Source of the DNA: Verrucomicrobiota bacterium
GTDB taxonomy: Bacteria; Pseudomonadota; Gammaproteobacteria; Nevskiales; Nevskiaceae
Direction: 5' to 3'
Length of the DNA: 51,972 bases
Assembly (NCBI GenBank): GCA_903970595.1
Contig: CAJCJI010000046.1
Coordinates: forward strand, 1 to 51,972
Each line of letters begins with the position of its first letter. Positions within the stretch are counted from its first letter, which is position 1. The position numbers and the translations under genes were made by a program. The notes under the pieces were generated by a model that saw only the letters and a program-made list of their open reading frames with translations, searched no databases and was not told the DNA's origin. This document shows positions 25,374-33,869 of the stretch, in pieces.

Positions 25374-25661
25374 GTGATCTATAGCGAGTTCCAGCTTGAA
25401 CTTCGGAAGGCGCGCCTCAACAACCGAGCTTTCGCCAGCCTCGTGGGCATGCACTACAACTCCGTGTCGAATTATGCAGGGGGCGATGTTCCGCAGCATC
25501 TGGCCGTCATTGCTGTGCTATTGGCGGAGTTGGCGGCGTCCGGTGTCGATTACCAAACAGCTCTCGGCCGAGTCGGCATCGTGCCAAAAAAGGCCCGCGG
25601 AGGTAGCAAGCCGGGACGATTTGGCGGCGACCCTCAGGCAGGGCTGGAGTTTGAGTCGTGA
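25374..25661 (+). CDS. XRE-like helix-turn-helix regulator of the modification operon
   Basis: About 95 residues. The segment FQLELRKARLNNRAFASLVG, then MHYNSVSNYAGGDVPQHLAV, fits an XRE-type helix-turn-helix. GTG at 25374 is preferred because GGAG lies 9 bases upstream and it removes a non-matching N-terminus; ATG at 25329 is the alternative. The stop overlaps the methyltransferase start (GTGA), so the two are co-translated. It may control the operon like a restriction-modification C protein, although it is fused to no enzyme. The 270 bases before it look richer in A+T than the preceding genes and contain a 7-bp hairpin (25209-25235); no other gene is seen there. Confidence 0.75.
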   Translation: MIYSEFQLELRKARLNNRAFASLVGMHYNSVSNYAGGDVPQHLAVIAVLLAELAASGVDYQTALGRVGIVPKKARGGSKPGRFGGDPQAGLEFES

Positions 25662-28600
25662 ATACCGAAACGATCTCACTTCAGAGCGCGCATACCACTT
25701 TGGGGTGGCCATCACCGGCCAAGATTCTTCGGCCGCCCGGCGGTGTAGCGAGTGTTTTCGCCCGATTAGTCGAAGACAAGATCGGAAGATTTCTTTCCCG
25801 CATGGAGGTCGGGGCCAGCACAAAGGCTGGTGTCTTAATGCCGGATGCTGATTCGGAGCGCACTGAGCCACCTATAGCCATTGCGGTTGAATTCAGCCGA
25901 CCTGCAAGCGAGCAAACACTGCGGGAGCTTCAGCGCCTTGCCTGGAACTTTTCGCACGTTCCAGTTCTGATTACTTTGGAGCCTGAGCTACTGCGGGTGT
26001 GGAATTGTTGCGAACCACCCGATTCCCATCGGGCGTTGGGACAGTTCGTCGTCCATCAGCAGGATGCACTTCCGGCCGGCGCCTCTCACCAAGAGGTTGC
26101 AGCCGAAGCATTGCATTGGATTAATTTAGTGTCAGGTTCGTTCTTTAGTGAACGAGCTGAGCGTTTTGACCGCAATGGTCGCGCCGATCAAATGCTCCTC
26201 GGAAATTTGCGTTACATCCGCTACCGTCTCGCAGAGGAGGGTCTAACGGACGATGACATTTGCCACGATCTCTTGGCGCGTACCATCTTTGTCCAATTCC
26301 TTTTCGACCGAAAGGATTCTGATGGCGTCGCGGCGCTGAATCGCAACAAGCTGCACCGGCTCCATGCTGAGGGCATTCTTAGCAGCGCCTACGATGATTT
26401 GTCCAGCATTCTGTCGAACTACGCCGACACCTATCGTCTATTCGATTGGCTCAATGTGCGTTTCAATGGCGATCTATTCCCTGGCAAGGGCGACACAGCA
26501 GCCGCACGTGAAGTCGGCTGGCGAAATGAAAAGCGAATTGTCACCAAGCAGCATCTTCAAATTTTGTCGGACTTCATCCACGGCACACTCGATATGCCGT
26601 CGGGTCAAGTCTGTCTTTGGCCACAGTATTCCTTCGATGTTATTCCGCTGGAATTCATCAGTAGCATCTACGAAACGTTCGTAACTGAGCGCGCAGCCCG
26701 AAACGGCATCTTCTACACACCACCGCACTTGGTCGACTTCGTGCTGGATCGGGTTCTGCCCTGGAACGGGCCAGATTGGGATCTGAAGATCTTAGATCCA
26801 GCTTGTGGATCGGGCATCTTCTTGGTGAAGGCTTTTCAACGATTGGTTCATCGCTGGAAGCGCTTGAATCCAGACCAAGCGATTCGCACCGAAGTCCTCA
26901 AGCGATTGCTTGAGCGCAATCTATTCGGCGTCGATAAGGATCCGCATGCAGTCCGGGTCGCATGCTTCAGCTTGTATCTAGCAATGTGCGACGAAGTCGA
27001 GCCTCGGCATTACTGGACCAAAATTGTATTTCCGACCATGCGAGATCGGCGCCTAGTGTGCTCAGACTACTTCTCGGAGGGCGTTGCCGGGTTTGACTCA
27101 CAGACTGACGCAGGATCGTACGATTTGATCGTGGGTAATGCCCCTTGGGGAGACAGCATTGTTACCCCGGATGCACTTGCCTGGGCCAGCAAATCATGGC
27201 CAGTCGCCAACAAGGATATTGGCGGCCTATTCCTGGTTAAAGCAGCACAGCTCGTCAAGGAAAATGGCCAAATCGCGATGATCCAGTCGGCCAATTCCCT
27301 GCTGTTCAACAGCAGCAGCAAAGCATGCAAGTTTCGCAGCAAGCTCTTTCTGACACATCGCGTAGAAGAGGTCTACAACCTGTCGGTATTGCGGTTCAAG
27401 GTTTTCTCTGGAAAGGCCCACACAACGAAGACCTCGGTAGCGCCGGCATGCGTTGTGGTCATGCGGTCTAGCAAACCGAGTCCAGAGGATCGCATTTCAT
27501 ACGTGACGCCAAAGCATTTGAAGCCGTTGGTTGATGAGTTCACCATCGTAATAGAACCGATGGATCGCAAATGGGTCACCGTACGCGAGGCTGTGGACGC
27601 TGCTGTCTGGAAGCATCTGATGTGGGGTGGACCGCGCGATTGCGAACTGCTACAGCGGCTGAAGGGTTCTGACTCTCTGGAGACCTTTGTCACAACAGGT
27701 AAGATAAAAAAGCGCGAAGGGATCATCTTCGGCGACAGAACGAAGCGCATTAAGTCGCTAAAGGGACGGCGCCTGCTCGATTCTTCAAATTTCCCCCAAG
27801 ACTCTCTTCTCAAGTTATCCGCCGACACGCTCCCGCTGGTGGGTGATGATTTAATGATTCACGGACGTGATTCAACGGATTTCGATGCTTTTGCCTATCC
27901 ACAGATGCTCATCAAGCAGAGCTGGCAGAAGGCAGCCGGTCGATTCAGCGCGCGGCTCATCGAATCATCAGAAAGCAAAGGTATCCTATGCAATCAGAGT
28001 TTTATTACGGTGAATGGGCCGTACGCTTTGTTGGAAGCTGCATGCTTCGCATACAACAGCCTGCTGGCTGTGTATTTTCTCCAATTAACTAGCGGCCGTA
28101 TCGCAGCCTATCGTCCCGAGGCTCAGGTTAGTGATCTCCTGAGGGTTCCAATCCCGAAGCTAACAAAAGGGCTCACGAAGGAGATTAACTCGCTCGAAGC
28201 TGTCGATCGTCGTGTGTACGACGCGTTCGAGCTAAAGGACGCAGAACGTGTGTTAGTTGAGGACATGATTGACTATACGCTGGCGGATTTTCGCGGCGAC
28301 GCAGATTCTCGCGGCCGATGCCTGACCACAGGGTCAATGACCGATCAAAGAGACGAGGCGCTTCTGATTGCCTATTGCGTTTACTTCACGCGGGTGCTGG
28401 CTGCGGGATTCGGCGCGGATCGGCCAGTGACCGCACGGATTTTCCACCAAGCGTCTGGTAGGCGGCTGCCATATCGACTTGTTGCATTCGAGCTCGGTGG
28501 GCGCGATCAAAGCATCAAGGTGGAATCGATCGAAAGTGGGGCTCTGTTGCAACGGCTTGAACGCCTCGACTACGACAATCAGGAAAGCGGCCGCCGGCGC

Positions 28601-28789
28601 GGGATTTATCACGAACGCGTGGCCCGCATTTACAATAACGGAAGCGGCACTCCAACGATTTATATCCTCAAGCCAGATCGAGCGCGTTATTGGACGCGCA
28701 GCCAGGGTCTACACGATGCCGATGAAGTAGCCCTCGACATTTTCCAATGGCTGCAACGCACTCGCCCGAAAAAAGCGGCAGTTGGATGA
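25658..28789 (+). CDS. Large N6-adenine DNA methyltransferase (Eco57I/type IIG-like)
   Basis: 1043 residues, GTG start overlapping the XRE stop. The SAM-binding motif I is DPACGSG (380-386), preceded by the family segment RNGIFYTPPHLVDF. The catalytic motif IV is NAPW (494-497) instead of the usual NPPY/W. The N-terminal third (about 70-130) looks like a nuclease-type fold (IAIAVEFSRPAS), but I see no full PD-(D/E)XK set there. The C-terminal half should hold target recognition. The base composition looks less GC-rich than the flanking metabolic genes, suggesting transfer. With the nuclease-like gene behind it, the unit is best read as a restriction-modification or anti-phage system. The specificity is unknown. 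Confidence 0.88.
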   Translation: MNTETISLQSAHTTLGWPSPAKILRPPGGVASVFARLVEDKIGRFLSRMEVGASTKAGVLMPDADSERTEPPIAIAVEFSRPASEQTLRELQRLAWNFSHVPVLITLEPELLRVWNCCEPPDSHRALGQFVVHQQDALPAGASHQEVAAEALHWINLVSGSFFSERAERFDRNGRADQMLLGNLRYIRYRLAEEGLTDDDICHDLLARTIFVQFLFDRKDSDGVAALNRNKLHRLHAEGILSSAYDDLSSILSNYADTYRLFDWLNVRFNGDLFPGKGDTAAAREVGWRNEKRIVTKQHLQILSDFIHGTLDMPSGQVCLWPQYSFDVIPLEFISSIYETFVTERAARNGIFYTPPHLVDFVLDRVLPWNGPDWDLKILDPACGSGIFLVKAFQRLVHRWKRLNPDQAIRTEVLKRLLERNLFGVDKDPHAVRVACFSLYLAMCDEVEPRHYWTKIVFPTMRDRRLVCSDYFSEGVAGFDSQTDAGSYDLIVGNAPWGDSIVTPDALAWASKSWPVANKDIGGLFLVKAAQLVKENGQIAMIQSANSLLFNSSSKACKFRSKLFLTHRVEEVYNLSVLRFKVFSGKAHTTKTSVAPACVVVMRSSKPSPEDRISYVTPKHLKPLVDEFTIVIEPMDRKWVTVREAVDAAVWKHLMWGGPRDCELLQRLKGSDSLETFVTTGKIKKREGIIFGDRTKRIKSLKGRRLLDSSNFPQDSLLKLSADTLPLVGDDLMIHGRDSTDFDAFAYPQMLIKQSWQKAAGRFSARLIESSESKGILCNQSFITVNGPYALLEAACFAYNSLLAVYFLQLTSGRIAAYRPEAQVSDLLRVPIPKLTKGLTKEINSLEAVDRRVYDAFELKDAERVLVEDMIDYTLADFRGDADSRGRCLTTGSMTDQRDEALLIAYCVYFTRVLAAGFGADRPVTARIFHQASGRRLPYRLVAFELGGRDQSIKVESIESGALLQRLERLDYDNQESGRRRGIYHERVARIYNNGSGTPTIYILKPDRARYWTRSQGLHDADEVALDIFQWLQRTRPKKAAVG

Positions 28790-29469
28790 GGACAAACTTG
28801 GGGTCCGCAGGCGGCGAGACCGATCCAGCGTTTATCGACTCGGCATGCGCGTGGGTGCGCGACCCTGCACCCATGCTGCTGAGTTTCGTCTGGAAAGGAT
28901 TCGACGCGATGAAAGCCGCTTGCCCCCTTATCGAGACGAAAGATTTGGAGCGCAGCATCACGCAACTCTTGGAGCCCCGCGTGCGCGATGTCATGAGTGG
29001 CTATGAGCCGTTCTACGTGCAGAAAGAATGCTACGAGCACGAAACCATGGCGGCACCCCCGGCGCAACCTCCCGCGTATGATCTGGCTTTCGTGCTGCGC
29101 GCGGACGAGCGGATCAAATGGCCATTGGAGGCGAAGGTGATTGAGACGCCTGGCACGCTTGCGGACTACGTCAATGACATATGCCGGGAATACCTAACGT
29201 GCCGCTACGCGCCCTTCTCAGGTTCAGGAGCTATGCTAGCCTATCTGCTGTCAGGAACTGCAGCGGACACCTTTGACAACATCGCCAATCGCCTGCGGTG
29301 CGCGCTTGAAGAGACAAGCGAATTTAGTGATCGCCCTCACCGTACGTCCAATCATCGGCGCACTGTTCCTCCAGGTAAGTCCTATCCGATTGAGTTCACC
29401 TGCCACCACATGGTATTGGAATTCATCGGTTTGGAGCGGGCGCGAACGTCCAATCCCGATAAGACTTAG
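28786..29469 (+). CDS. Putative PD-(D/E)XK nuclease partner
   Basis: 227 residues. A possible nuclease core lies around 98-118: Asp99 in YDLAF and Glu115-Ala-Lys117 in LEAKV, with the spacing of a PD-(D/E)XK site. A Glu in the preceding helix (50-56) could complete it. The ATG at 28786 overlaps the methyltransferase stop (ATGA) and is preferred to an ATG 39 bases earlier. Both junctions of the three-gene operon therefore have 4-base overlaps. It is probably the restriction or effector enzyme paired with the methyltransferase. The family is not one I can name. Confidence 0.7.
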   Translation: MRTNLGSAGGETDPAFIDSACAWVRDPAPMLLSFVWKGFDAMKAACPLIETKDLERSITQLLEPRVRDVMSGYEPFYVQKECYEHETMAAPPAQPPAYDLAFVLRADERIKWPLEAKVIETPGTLADYVNDICREYLTCRYAPFSGSGAMLAYLLSGTAADTFDNIANRLRCALEETSEFSDRPHRTSNHRRTVPPGKSYPIEFTCHHMVLEFIGLERARTSNPDKT

Positions 29470-29485
29470 TTGCTTTTTGTAAAGA

Positions 29486-29518
29486 GATAAGGGTCTGAAG
29501 ATAAGGGGTCGGAGTGAG
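29486..29518. repeat. Left copy of an inverted repeat around the TetR-epimerase pair
   Basis: This 33-base stretch (from gataagggtctgaag to gtcggagtgag) is, read in reverse complement, about 80 percent identical to 31301-31333. The shared core is actccgacccc...gacccttatc. The two copies bracket the TetR and epimerase genes. They resemble REP-type ends. The rest of the 29470-29679 gap shows nothing I can name. Confidence 0.55.
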
Positions 29519-29679
29519 CTACCATCTCAGGCATTCGATGCTGGGATTCGCTTTTTTTGTGCCATTGAAGAACGCGCCAGGCTACAAGGAAGTCAGCCTC
29601 GACGGCAAAAATAGTTAGGCAAGTCAGTGGGGACGGTACTCTGCACGCCGCCCTATCGGCGATACCTGCACCGTTGCGG

Positions 29680-29717
29680 TATAGCGGTGCTATACAAACC
29701 GATATAGCGGTGCTATA
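29680..29717. promoter_or_regulatory. Tandem TetR-type operators
   Basis: The 15-base sequence TATAGCGGTGCTATA occurs twice, at 29680-29694 and 29703-29717. Each is a perfect 6-bp inverted repeat around GGT. The centres are 23 bp apart, and the second copy ends 8 bases before the ATG of the TetR gene. This is the layout of an autoregulatory repressor site that would also block ribosome access or the promoter. Confidence 0.72.
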
Positions 29718-29725
29718 TTGGGCTC

Positions 29726-30292
29726 ATGGATACACGCGCCACCTTGCTCGCTGCGGCTCTGCGGGTTCTTGAGGATGAGGGCGAGGCTCAGTTCTCGACG
29801 CGGGCTGTTTGCGCACTGGCACACGTCACCGCCCCCACGCTCTACCACCACTACGGCAGCGCTGATGGCCTGCTGAGTGCCGCCATGACAGAGGCGTTCG
29901 CGCAATTTCTCGCGAGCAAGAAAGCGGCGGTACAGTCCTCCGACCCGGTAACTGCGCTGCGAGAGGGCTGGGACGACTACGTGCGTTTCGCCGCGGCGCG
30001 GCCGCGACTTTATGCAGCGATGATGGGCCGTGTCCTCCAGGGCGCCCAGATACCCGCGGCTCAACAAGCCTTCGCACTCCTGATCGAACGTATTGCAGCC
30101 ATCGGCGCGCAGGGGTGGCTCGATCCTACGGTCGAGGCGGCCGCGGACCTGATGTGGGCGTCGGCGAACGCTGCGTCTCTGCTCTACGTAACGGCACAGC
30201 TTCGCAACACCGTACCGCCCATGCCTGCCGTTCTTGAAGACATTCGTGAGAACGCTATCCGAACCATCTTGACCGAGGAATCGAAAGGCTGA
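29726..30292 (+). CDS. TetR/AcrR family regulator, autoregulated
   Basis: 188 residues. The N-terminal helix-turn-helix is RATLLAAALRVLEDEGE, then VCALAHVTAPTLYHHYGSADG. The C-terminal region has the TetR_C_33-like layout with a WDDYVRFAAARPRLY helix. Two identical palindromic operators lie directly upstream. The epimerase gene begins 5 bases after the stop, so both are on one transcript and the regulator probably controls that enzyme. The inducer is unknown. Confidence 0.9.
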   Translation: MDTRATLLAAALRVLEDEGEAQFSTRAVCALAHVTAPTLYHHYGSADGLLSAAMTEAFAQFLASKKAAVQSSDPVTALREGWDDYVRFAAARPRLYAAMMGRVLQGAQIPAAQQAFALLIERIAAIGAQGWLDPTVEAAADLMWASANAASLLYVTAQLRNTVPPMPAVLEDIRENAIRTILTEESKG

Positions 30293-30297
30293 TCGTC

Positions 30298-31344
30298 ATG
30301 AAAATTCTCGTCACCGGAGGTACCGGCCTTCTCGGAGGCCGTCTGATCCCGAAGCTCTCAGGGAATGGCCATCAAGTGTTTGCCCTCACGCGCTCGGCAT
30401 CGTCCCACGCGAAGCTTCGGGCGTTGGGAGCGTCCCCCGTCGACGGCGATCTGGAAAGTAGTTCCCCGCTATCGTTGCCTGCGGTCGATGCCGTCGTGCA
30501 CGCGGCGGCGTTGTTCCGGTTCTCCGGGCCACGCGAGCCGTTCTTCCGCACCAATGTCGATGGTACCGCCAGGCTTCTGGCTTCGAGCGAAAAAGCCGGG
30601 GCGAGGACTTTCGTCCATATCAGCGCGGCGGGAGTCATCATGGACGATACAGGTACGCCCATCCGCGATGCAGACGAGCGCGCACCGATGTTCCCGAACC
30701 ACTTTTCCGCCTACCTGGCGAGCAAGGCCCGGGCCGAGACGATCGTGCTGGCGGCCAACAAGCCGGGCTTGCGCACCATCGCGCTTCGCCCGCCGGCACT
30801 CTGGGGCCCTGGCGACCCGTTCAGCCGGGCGCTTCCACAGGCAATCAACTCGGGGCAGTTCGCCTTCATCGACCGTGGCGCCTATGCCTTTGCCACCTGC
30901 CATGTGGACAATGTCGCCGAAGCCGTCCAATGCGCCTTGGAGCGTGGCGAAGGCGGTCGCGCCTTCTTCATTGCCGATCGGGAAAAGCTGACATTTCGCG
31001 AATTTGTTGCTGCGCTCGCGAGCGTTCAGGGCTTGTCCATCGAGAAACTGCGTTCGATGCCCTTCTGGCTAGCAGTGACTCTGGGCCGGTTGATGGACGC
31101 GGTCTGGGCCGTCACTCGCAAGGAAGGCGACCCGCCGATTTCCCGTTCGATGATGCGCATGATCGGGCGTGAATTCAGCGTCAATGACGCTGCCGCGCGC
31201 CGTGAACTGGGCTATGTCGGAAGAACTTCGCGCATCGATGGCTTGCGCGGTTATGGCGAAGTGCTTCCGTCAACGGCTTCGCCTGTGAGGGCTGGGGCTA
31301 TTTACTCCGACCCCTCATCCCCGACCCTTATCCGCCGCTGCTGA
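30298..31344 (+). CDS. NAD-dependent epimerase/dehydratase-type extended SDR
   Basis: 348 residues. The Rossmann motif is GGTGLLG (7-13), and the catalytic pair is Tyr139 and Lys143 in AYLASK. RPPALWGPGDP (near 158) and the CHVDNVAEA segment are typical of extended SDRs acting on sugar nucleotides, sterols or similar substrates (3-beta-HSD-like). The last 14 codons (from 31301) run into the right inverted-repeat element, so the natural C-terminus may have been replaced when that repeat arrived. It is transcribed with the preceding TetR gene. Confidence 0.87.
   Translation: MKILVTGGTGLLGGRLIPKLSGNGHQVFALTRSASSHAKLRALGASPVDGDLESSSPLSLPAVDAVVHAAALFRFSGPREPFFRTNVDGTARLLASSEKAGARTFVHISAAGVIMDDTGTPIRDADERAPMFPNHFSAYLASKARAETIVLAANKPGLRTIALRPPALWGPGDPFSRALPQAINSGQFAFIDRGAYAFATCHVDNVAEAVQCALERGEGGRAFFIADREKLTFREFVAALASVQGLSIEKLRSMPFWLAVTLGRLMDAVWAVTRKEGDPPISRSMMRMIGREFSVNDAAARRELGYVGRTSRIDGLRGYGEVLPSTASPVRAGAIYSDPSSPTLIRRC
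31301..31333. repeat. Right copy of the inverted repeat, inside the epimerase 3' end
   Basis: tttactccgacccctcatcc (31301-31320) followed by ccgacccttatcc pairs in inverted orientation with 29486-29518. It lies inside the last codons of the epimerase. A related, more degenerate set of gacc/ttatcc units is seen near 37385-37480. Confidence 0.55.
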
Positions 31345-31383
31345 AAGTCGTTCCATTCGCATCGAACTGAATTAGCCCACCGC

Positions 31384-31944
31384 TTAGCGCTCTTTTGTGC
31401 CGACCGCCTCGTTCACCAGCGTCCAATGCGCGCCCTTGTCGATTGATATTTCGAGCCGCGCCAGATGTTTGTCGGGGGGAACGAAGGTATAGATGTCGCG
31501 GGCATCGGCTACTCCGCCGCTCCGTCTTGGAATCTCAAACTGCCTGGTCCAGACATTTCCATCGACATGGAAGACGTCTTCGCGCGGCCCGCCTTCCGGG
31601 GCCAGGTTTGTATATTTGAAGGTCTTGTCGGCGTCGCTGTAATAGACGAGGGCGACGTCGTTGATGATGTGGCCTGTATCGGGATCGGGCTGCAGGCTCA
31701 AATACTCGCAGGCCATAAAGGCGCCGTGGGGGAGAAAGGAACATTTCGCGTCGTAGTCCTGCGTTCCGGCGTGGCCAAACTGCGTTTCTTTGGTCTCGAT
31801 GCGTATTTTCCAATGTCCGGCCCAGAGCGCGAGCTGGTCGCGCGGCGACGACGAATCCTGAGCCGTCGCGGCGGCAGGCAAAGCGAACAGGAACGCTGCA
31901 CCCAGCGCGCCCGCCCTGCCTAAGAAGGTTTTCGACACGCACAT
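31384..31944 (-). CDS. Exported DUF1579-like protein
   Basis: 186 residues with a signal peptide (about 1-28, cleavage near ATAQD). The mature part is one beta-rich domain: LWAGHWKIRIET at its start, YDAKCSFLPHGAFMACEY in the middle and IYTFVPPDKHLARLEISID near the end, as in DUF1579-type proteins. CTGGAG lies 9 bases upstream of this ATG, and the longer frame upstream lacks support. It follows the DUF4440-like gene in the same direction after a gap of about 165 bases. The function is unknown; a ligand-binding role in the periplasm is possible. Confidence 0.72.
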   Translation of the reverse strand: MCVSKTFLGRAGALGAAFLFALPAAATAQDSSSPRDQLALWAGHWKIRIETKETQFGHAGTQDYDAKCSFLPHGAFMACEYLSLQPDPDTGHIINDVALVYYSDADKTFKYTNLAPEGGPREDVFHVDGNVWTRQFEIPRRSGGVADARDIYTFVPPDKHLARLEISIDKGAHWTLVNEAVGTKER

Positions 31945-32110
31945 CAGTTTGTCTCCAGCTCGAGTGGCGGTGCCAATGTGGTTTGAAGTGCGGCCGCCCG
32001 GCCAGCTGCGGCCGATAAAGCGGCACGGCAGCGCCGATTCCATCGCACCGAGCAGGGCCATGTGTTGCGCCGTGCGGCTGGCCTGATCCTCCTTCACCCG
32101 ACTCTCCGTC

Positions 32111-32638
32111 TCAGCCCTGCTTGTTTGCCGATTCGATCTTGGTCTCATGGGTGAGAACGGACTTCCAGGCGCCGTGGTCCCATTGCAGGATATCGGTCTG
32201 GCGCTCGGTCACGGCGAAGGGCTTGCCTTGAAGCACGCCCGAGGTTTTTACCTTTGTCGTGACTACGGCGATATTGCCGTAGAGCCGCACCCTGGGTTCG
32301 GAGATTTCGAAAGTGTTTCGCGTCAGGTAGCCGGACTTGATGCCTTCGGGAAAAATCGACTTGCCCTCGCCCATGCCGCCGGTGGTGGCAACGACCGCCC
32401 AGTCATCGGCCAGTGCGCGCCCGATCCCGTCCGCATCGTTGGCTTGTATCGCGCGGGCGATTTCCACTTCGGCCGCCCATGCATTTTCCGCCGTGGGTCC
32501 GGCCGCGCCTTTTGCATCGCCGGGAGTCTTGGCGAGCGCCATGGAAGCCACGCCAAAAACCGCCGGCAAGGCCAGCGCCAGGAAGGAAAATGACCTGACA
32601 CAGCTCGTCGGCATCGCCCTGCGGCCTTGCATACCCAT
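32111..32638 (-). CDS. Exported DUF4440/SnoaL-like protein
   Basis: 175 residues. It starts with a basic segment and a hydrophobic signal (about 17-36, ending near ALAKT). The mature domain has the NTF2/SnoaL-like pattern of DUF4440: EIARAIQANDADGIGRALADD, then VRLYGNIAVVTTKV and TDILQWDHGAWKSVLTH. GGGAG about 8 bases before the ATG supports the start. It is divergent from the LytS-type kinase gene, with a 164-base shared upstream region in which I see no clear operator. The ligand or activity is unknown. Confidence 0.8.
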   Translation of the reverse strand: MGMQGRRAMPTSCVRSFSFLALALPAVFGVASMALAKTPGDAKGAAGPTAENAWAAEVEIARAIQANDADGIGRALADDWAVVATTGGMGEGKSIFPEGIKSGYLTRNTFEISEPRVRLYGNIAVVTTKVKTSGVLQGKPFAVTERQTDILQWDHGAWKSVLTHETKIESANKQG

Positions 32639-32802
32639 TGCATAGTCTCCCGGTGGAATCGAATGTTCGAGCTTGAAATTAACACCGGGGCGAGCCGGCG
32701 GATGATGCAATTCGCCGGTGTGAGGCAAGTGTGCGACGAACCGCTGCTTTGGCGCGGCGAACTGAAGCAATCCACGGCAATGCCTGCGCTAGAATGCGGG
32801 GC

Positions 32803-33855
32803 ATGACGGATGACAGTCGCCCGCGCTTTCCCTCGTTCTGGCAGGTACAGGTTTTAGGCTGGGTCAGTTTTTATACGGTCAGTATGGCTGGATCGATTCC
32901 GCGCTTGCTGAGCCGGCCCGCCCAGATCATCGACAGCACTGTCAACTTCACAATTCTGTTCCTCGGCAGCTGTGTGCTGCGTCTTGCTTGCCGCGCCTTA
33001 TTGCGGCGCTCTCAGGCCTGGCTGGCATTCGAGCTGCGGGCCGCCGCCTGGTCCCTGGCAATGGGAGCAGTCTGCGCGCTGCTTACGGGATTGATACTGC
33101 TGGGCCCCGCCAAAATGAATTGGGCCAGCCAGCTGGGAAATTCCGTGCAGTTCGGATTTGTCTGCTTCATGTGGTGCAGCCTTTACTTCAGCATCAAGCA
33201 ATGGCAGCGCTCCGCCCAGGAACGGGAGCGCCTGCTCCAGGCGGAAACCGAGGCTCGCGATGCCCGCTTGCGCGCCTTGCGTTACCAATTGAATCCCCAC
33301 TTCCTGTTCAATTCCTTGAATGCCGTGTCCACCCTGATTCTGGACGGGGAGGCTACCGCGGCCAACCGCATGCTTGGGCAGATCGCCGACCTGCTGCGCA
33401 CCAGCCTGGATGACCAGACGCTGCCGGAGGTCGCGCTCTCGCGGGAACTCGCGTTCACGCAGCAATATATCGCCATCGAGCAGACCAGATTGGGCGACCG
33501 TTTGCAGATCGAAATGTCCATTGCCCCTGAAACCCTCGATGCACTGGTGCCCAGCATGCTGCTGCAGCCCCTGCTGGAGAACGCGGTGCGTCATGGCATC
33601 GCGCCGCTGGTGGAGGGCGGGGCGATCGGCATCGAGAGCGCCGCTCACGGAGACCGCCTGCGGCTGGTGGTGCGAAACTCGGGACGGCGCGTGACCGATG
33701 GACTTGCGGGCGGCAGGAGTGGAATCGGTCAAAGCAATATCGAGGAGCGCTTGAAGACGCTGTACGGAACCAATCACCGTTTCACGCTGGCCTGGCCGGA
33801 AGCAGGGGGCTGTGAAGCGACCGTGGAGCTGCCCTTTCGCACCGGCGCAAGCTGA
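32803..33855 (+). CDS. LytS/YehU-type sensor histidine kinase
   Basis: About 350 residues. The N-terminal half has roughly four membrane segments (15-35, 45-65, 82-101 and 112-131). A His_kinase domain follows, with the phospho-acceptor His166 in LNPHFLFNSLN, then an HATPase region with the N-box LLENAVRHG and the glycine box in GIGQSNIEERL. ATG at 32803 is chosen; another ATG lies nine bases upstream. The LytTR response regulator starts 14 bases after the stop, so they form a two-component pair. The signal is unknown. Confidence 0.92.
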   Translation: MTDDSRPRFPSFWQVQVLGWVSFYTVSMAGSIPRLLSRPAQIIDSTVNFTILFLGSCVLRLACRALLRRSQAWLAFELRAAAWSLAMGAVCALLTGLILLGPAKMNWASQLGNSVQFGFVCFMWCSLYFSIKQWQRSAQERERLLQAETEARDARLRALRYQLNPHFLFNSLNAVSTLILDGEATAANRMLGQIADLLRTSLDDQTLPEVALSRELAFTQQYIAIEQTRLGDRLQIEMSIAPETLDALVPSMLLQPLLENAVRHGIAPLVEGGAIGIESAAHGDRLRLVVRNSGRRVTDGLAGGRSGIGQSNIEERLKTLYGTNHRFTLAWPEAGGCEATVELPFRTGAS

Positions 33856-33869
33856 CAGGTGATTGCTCC

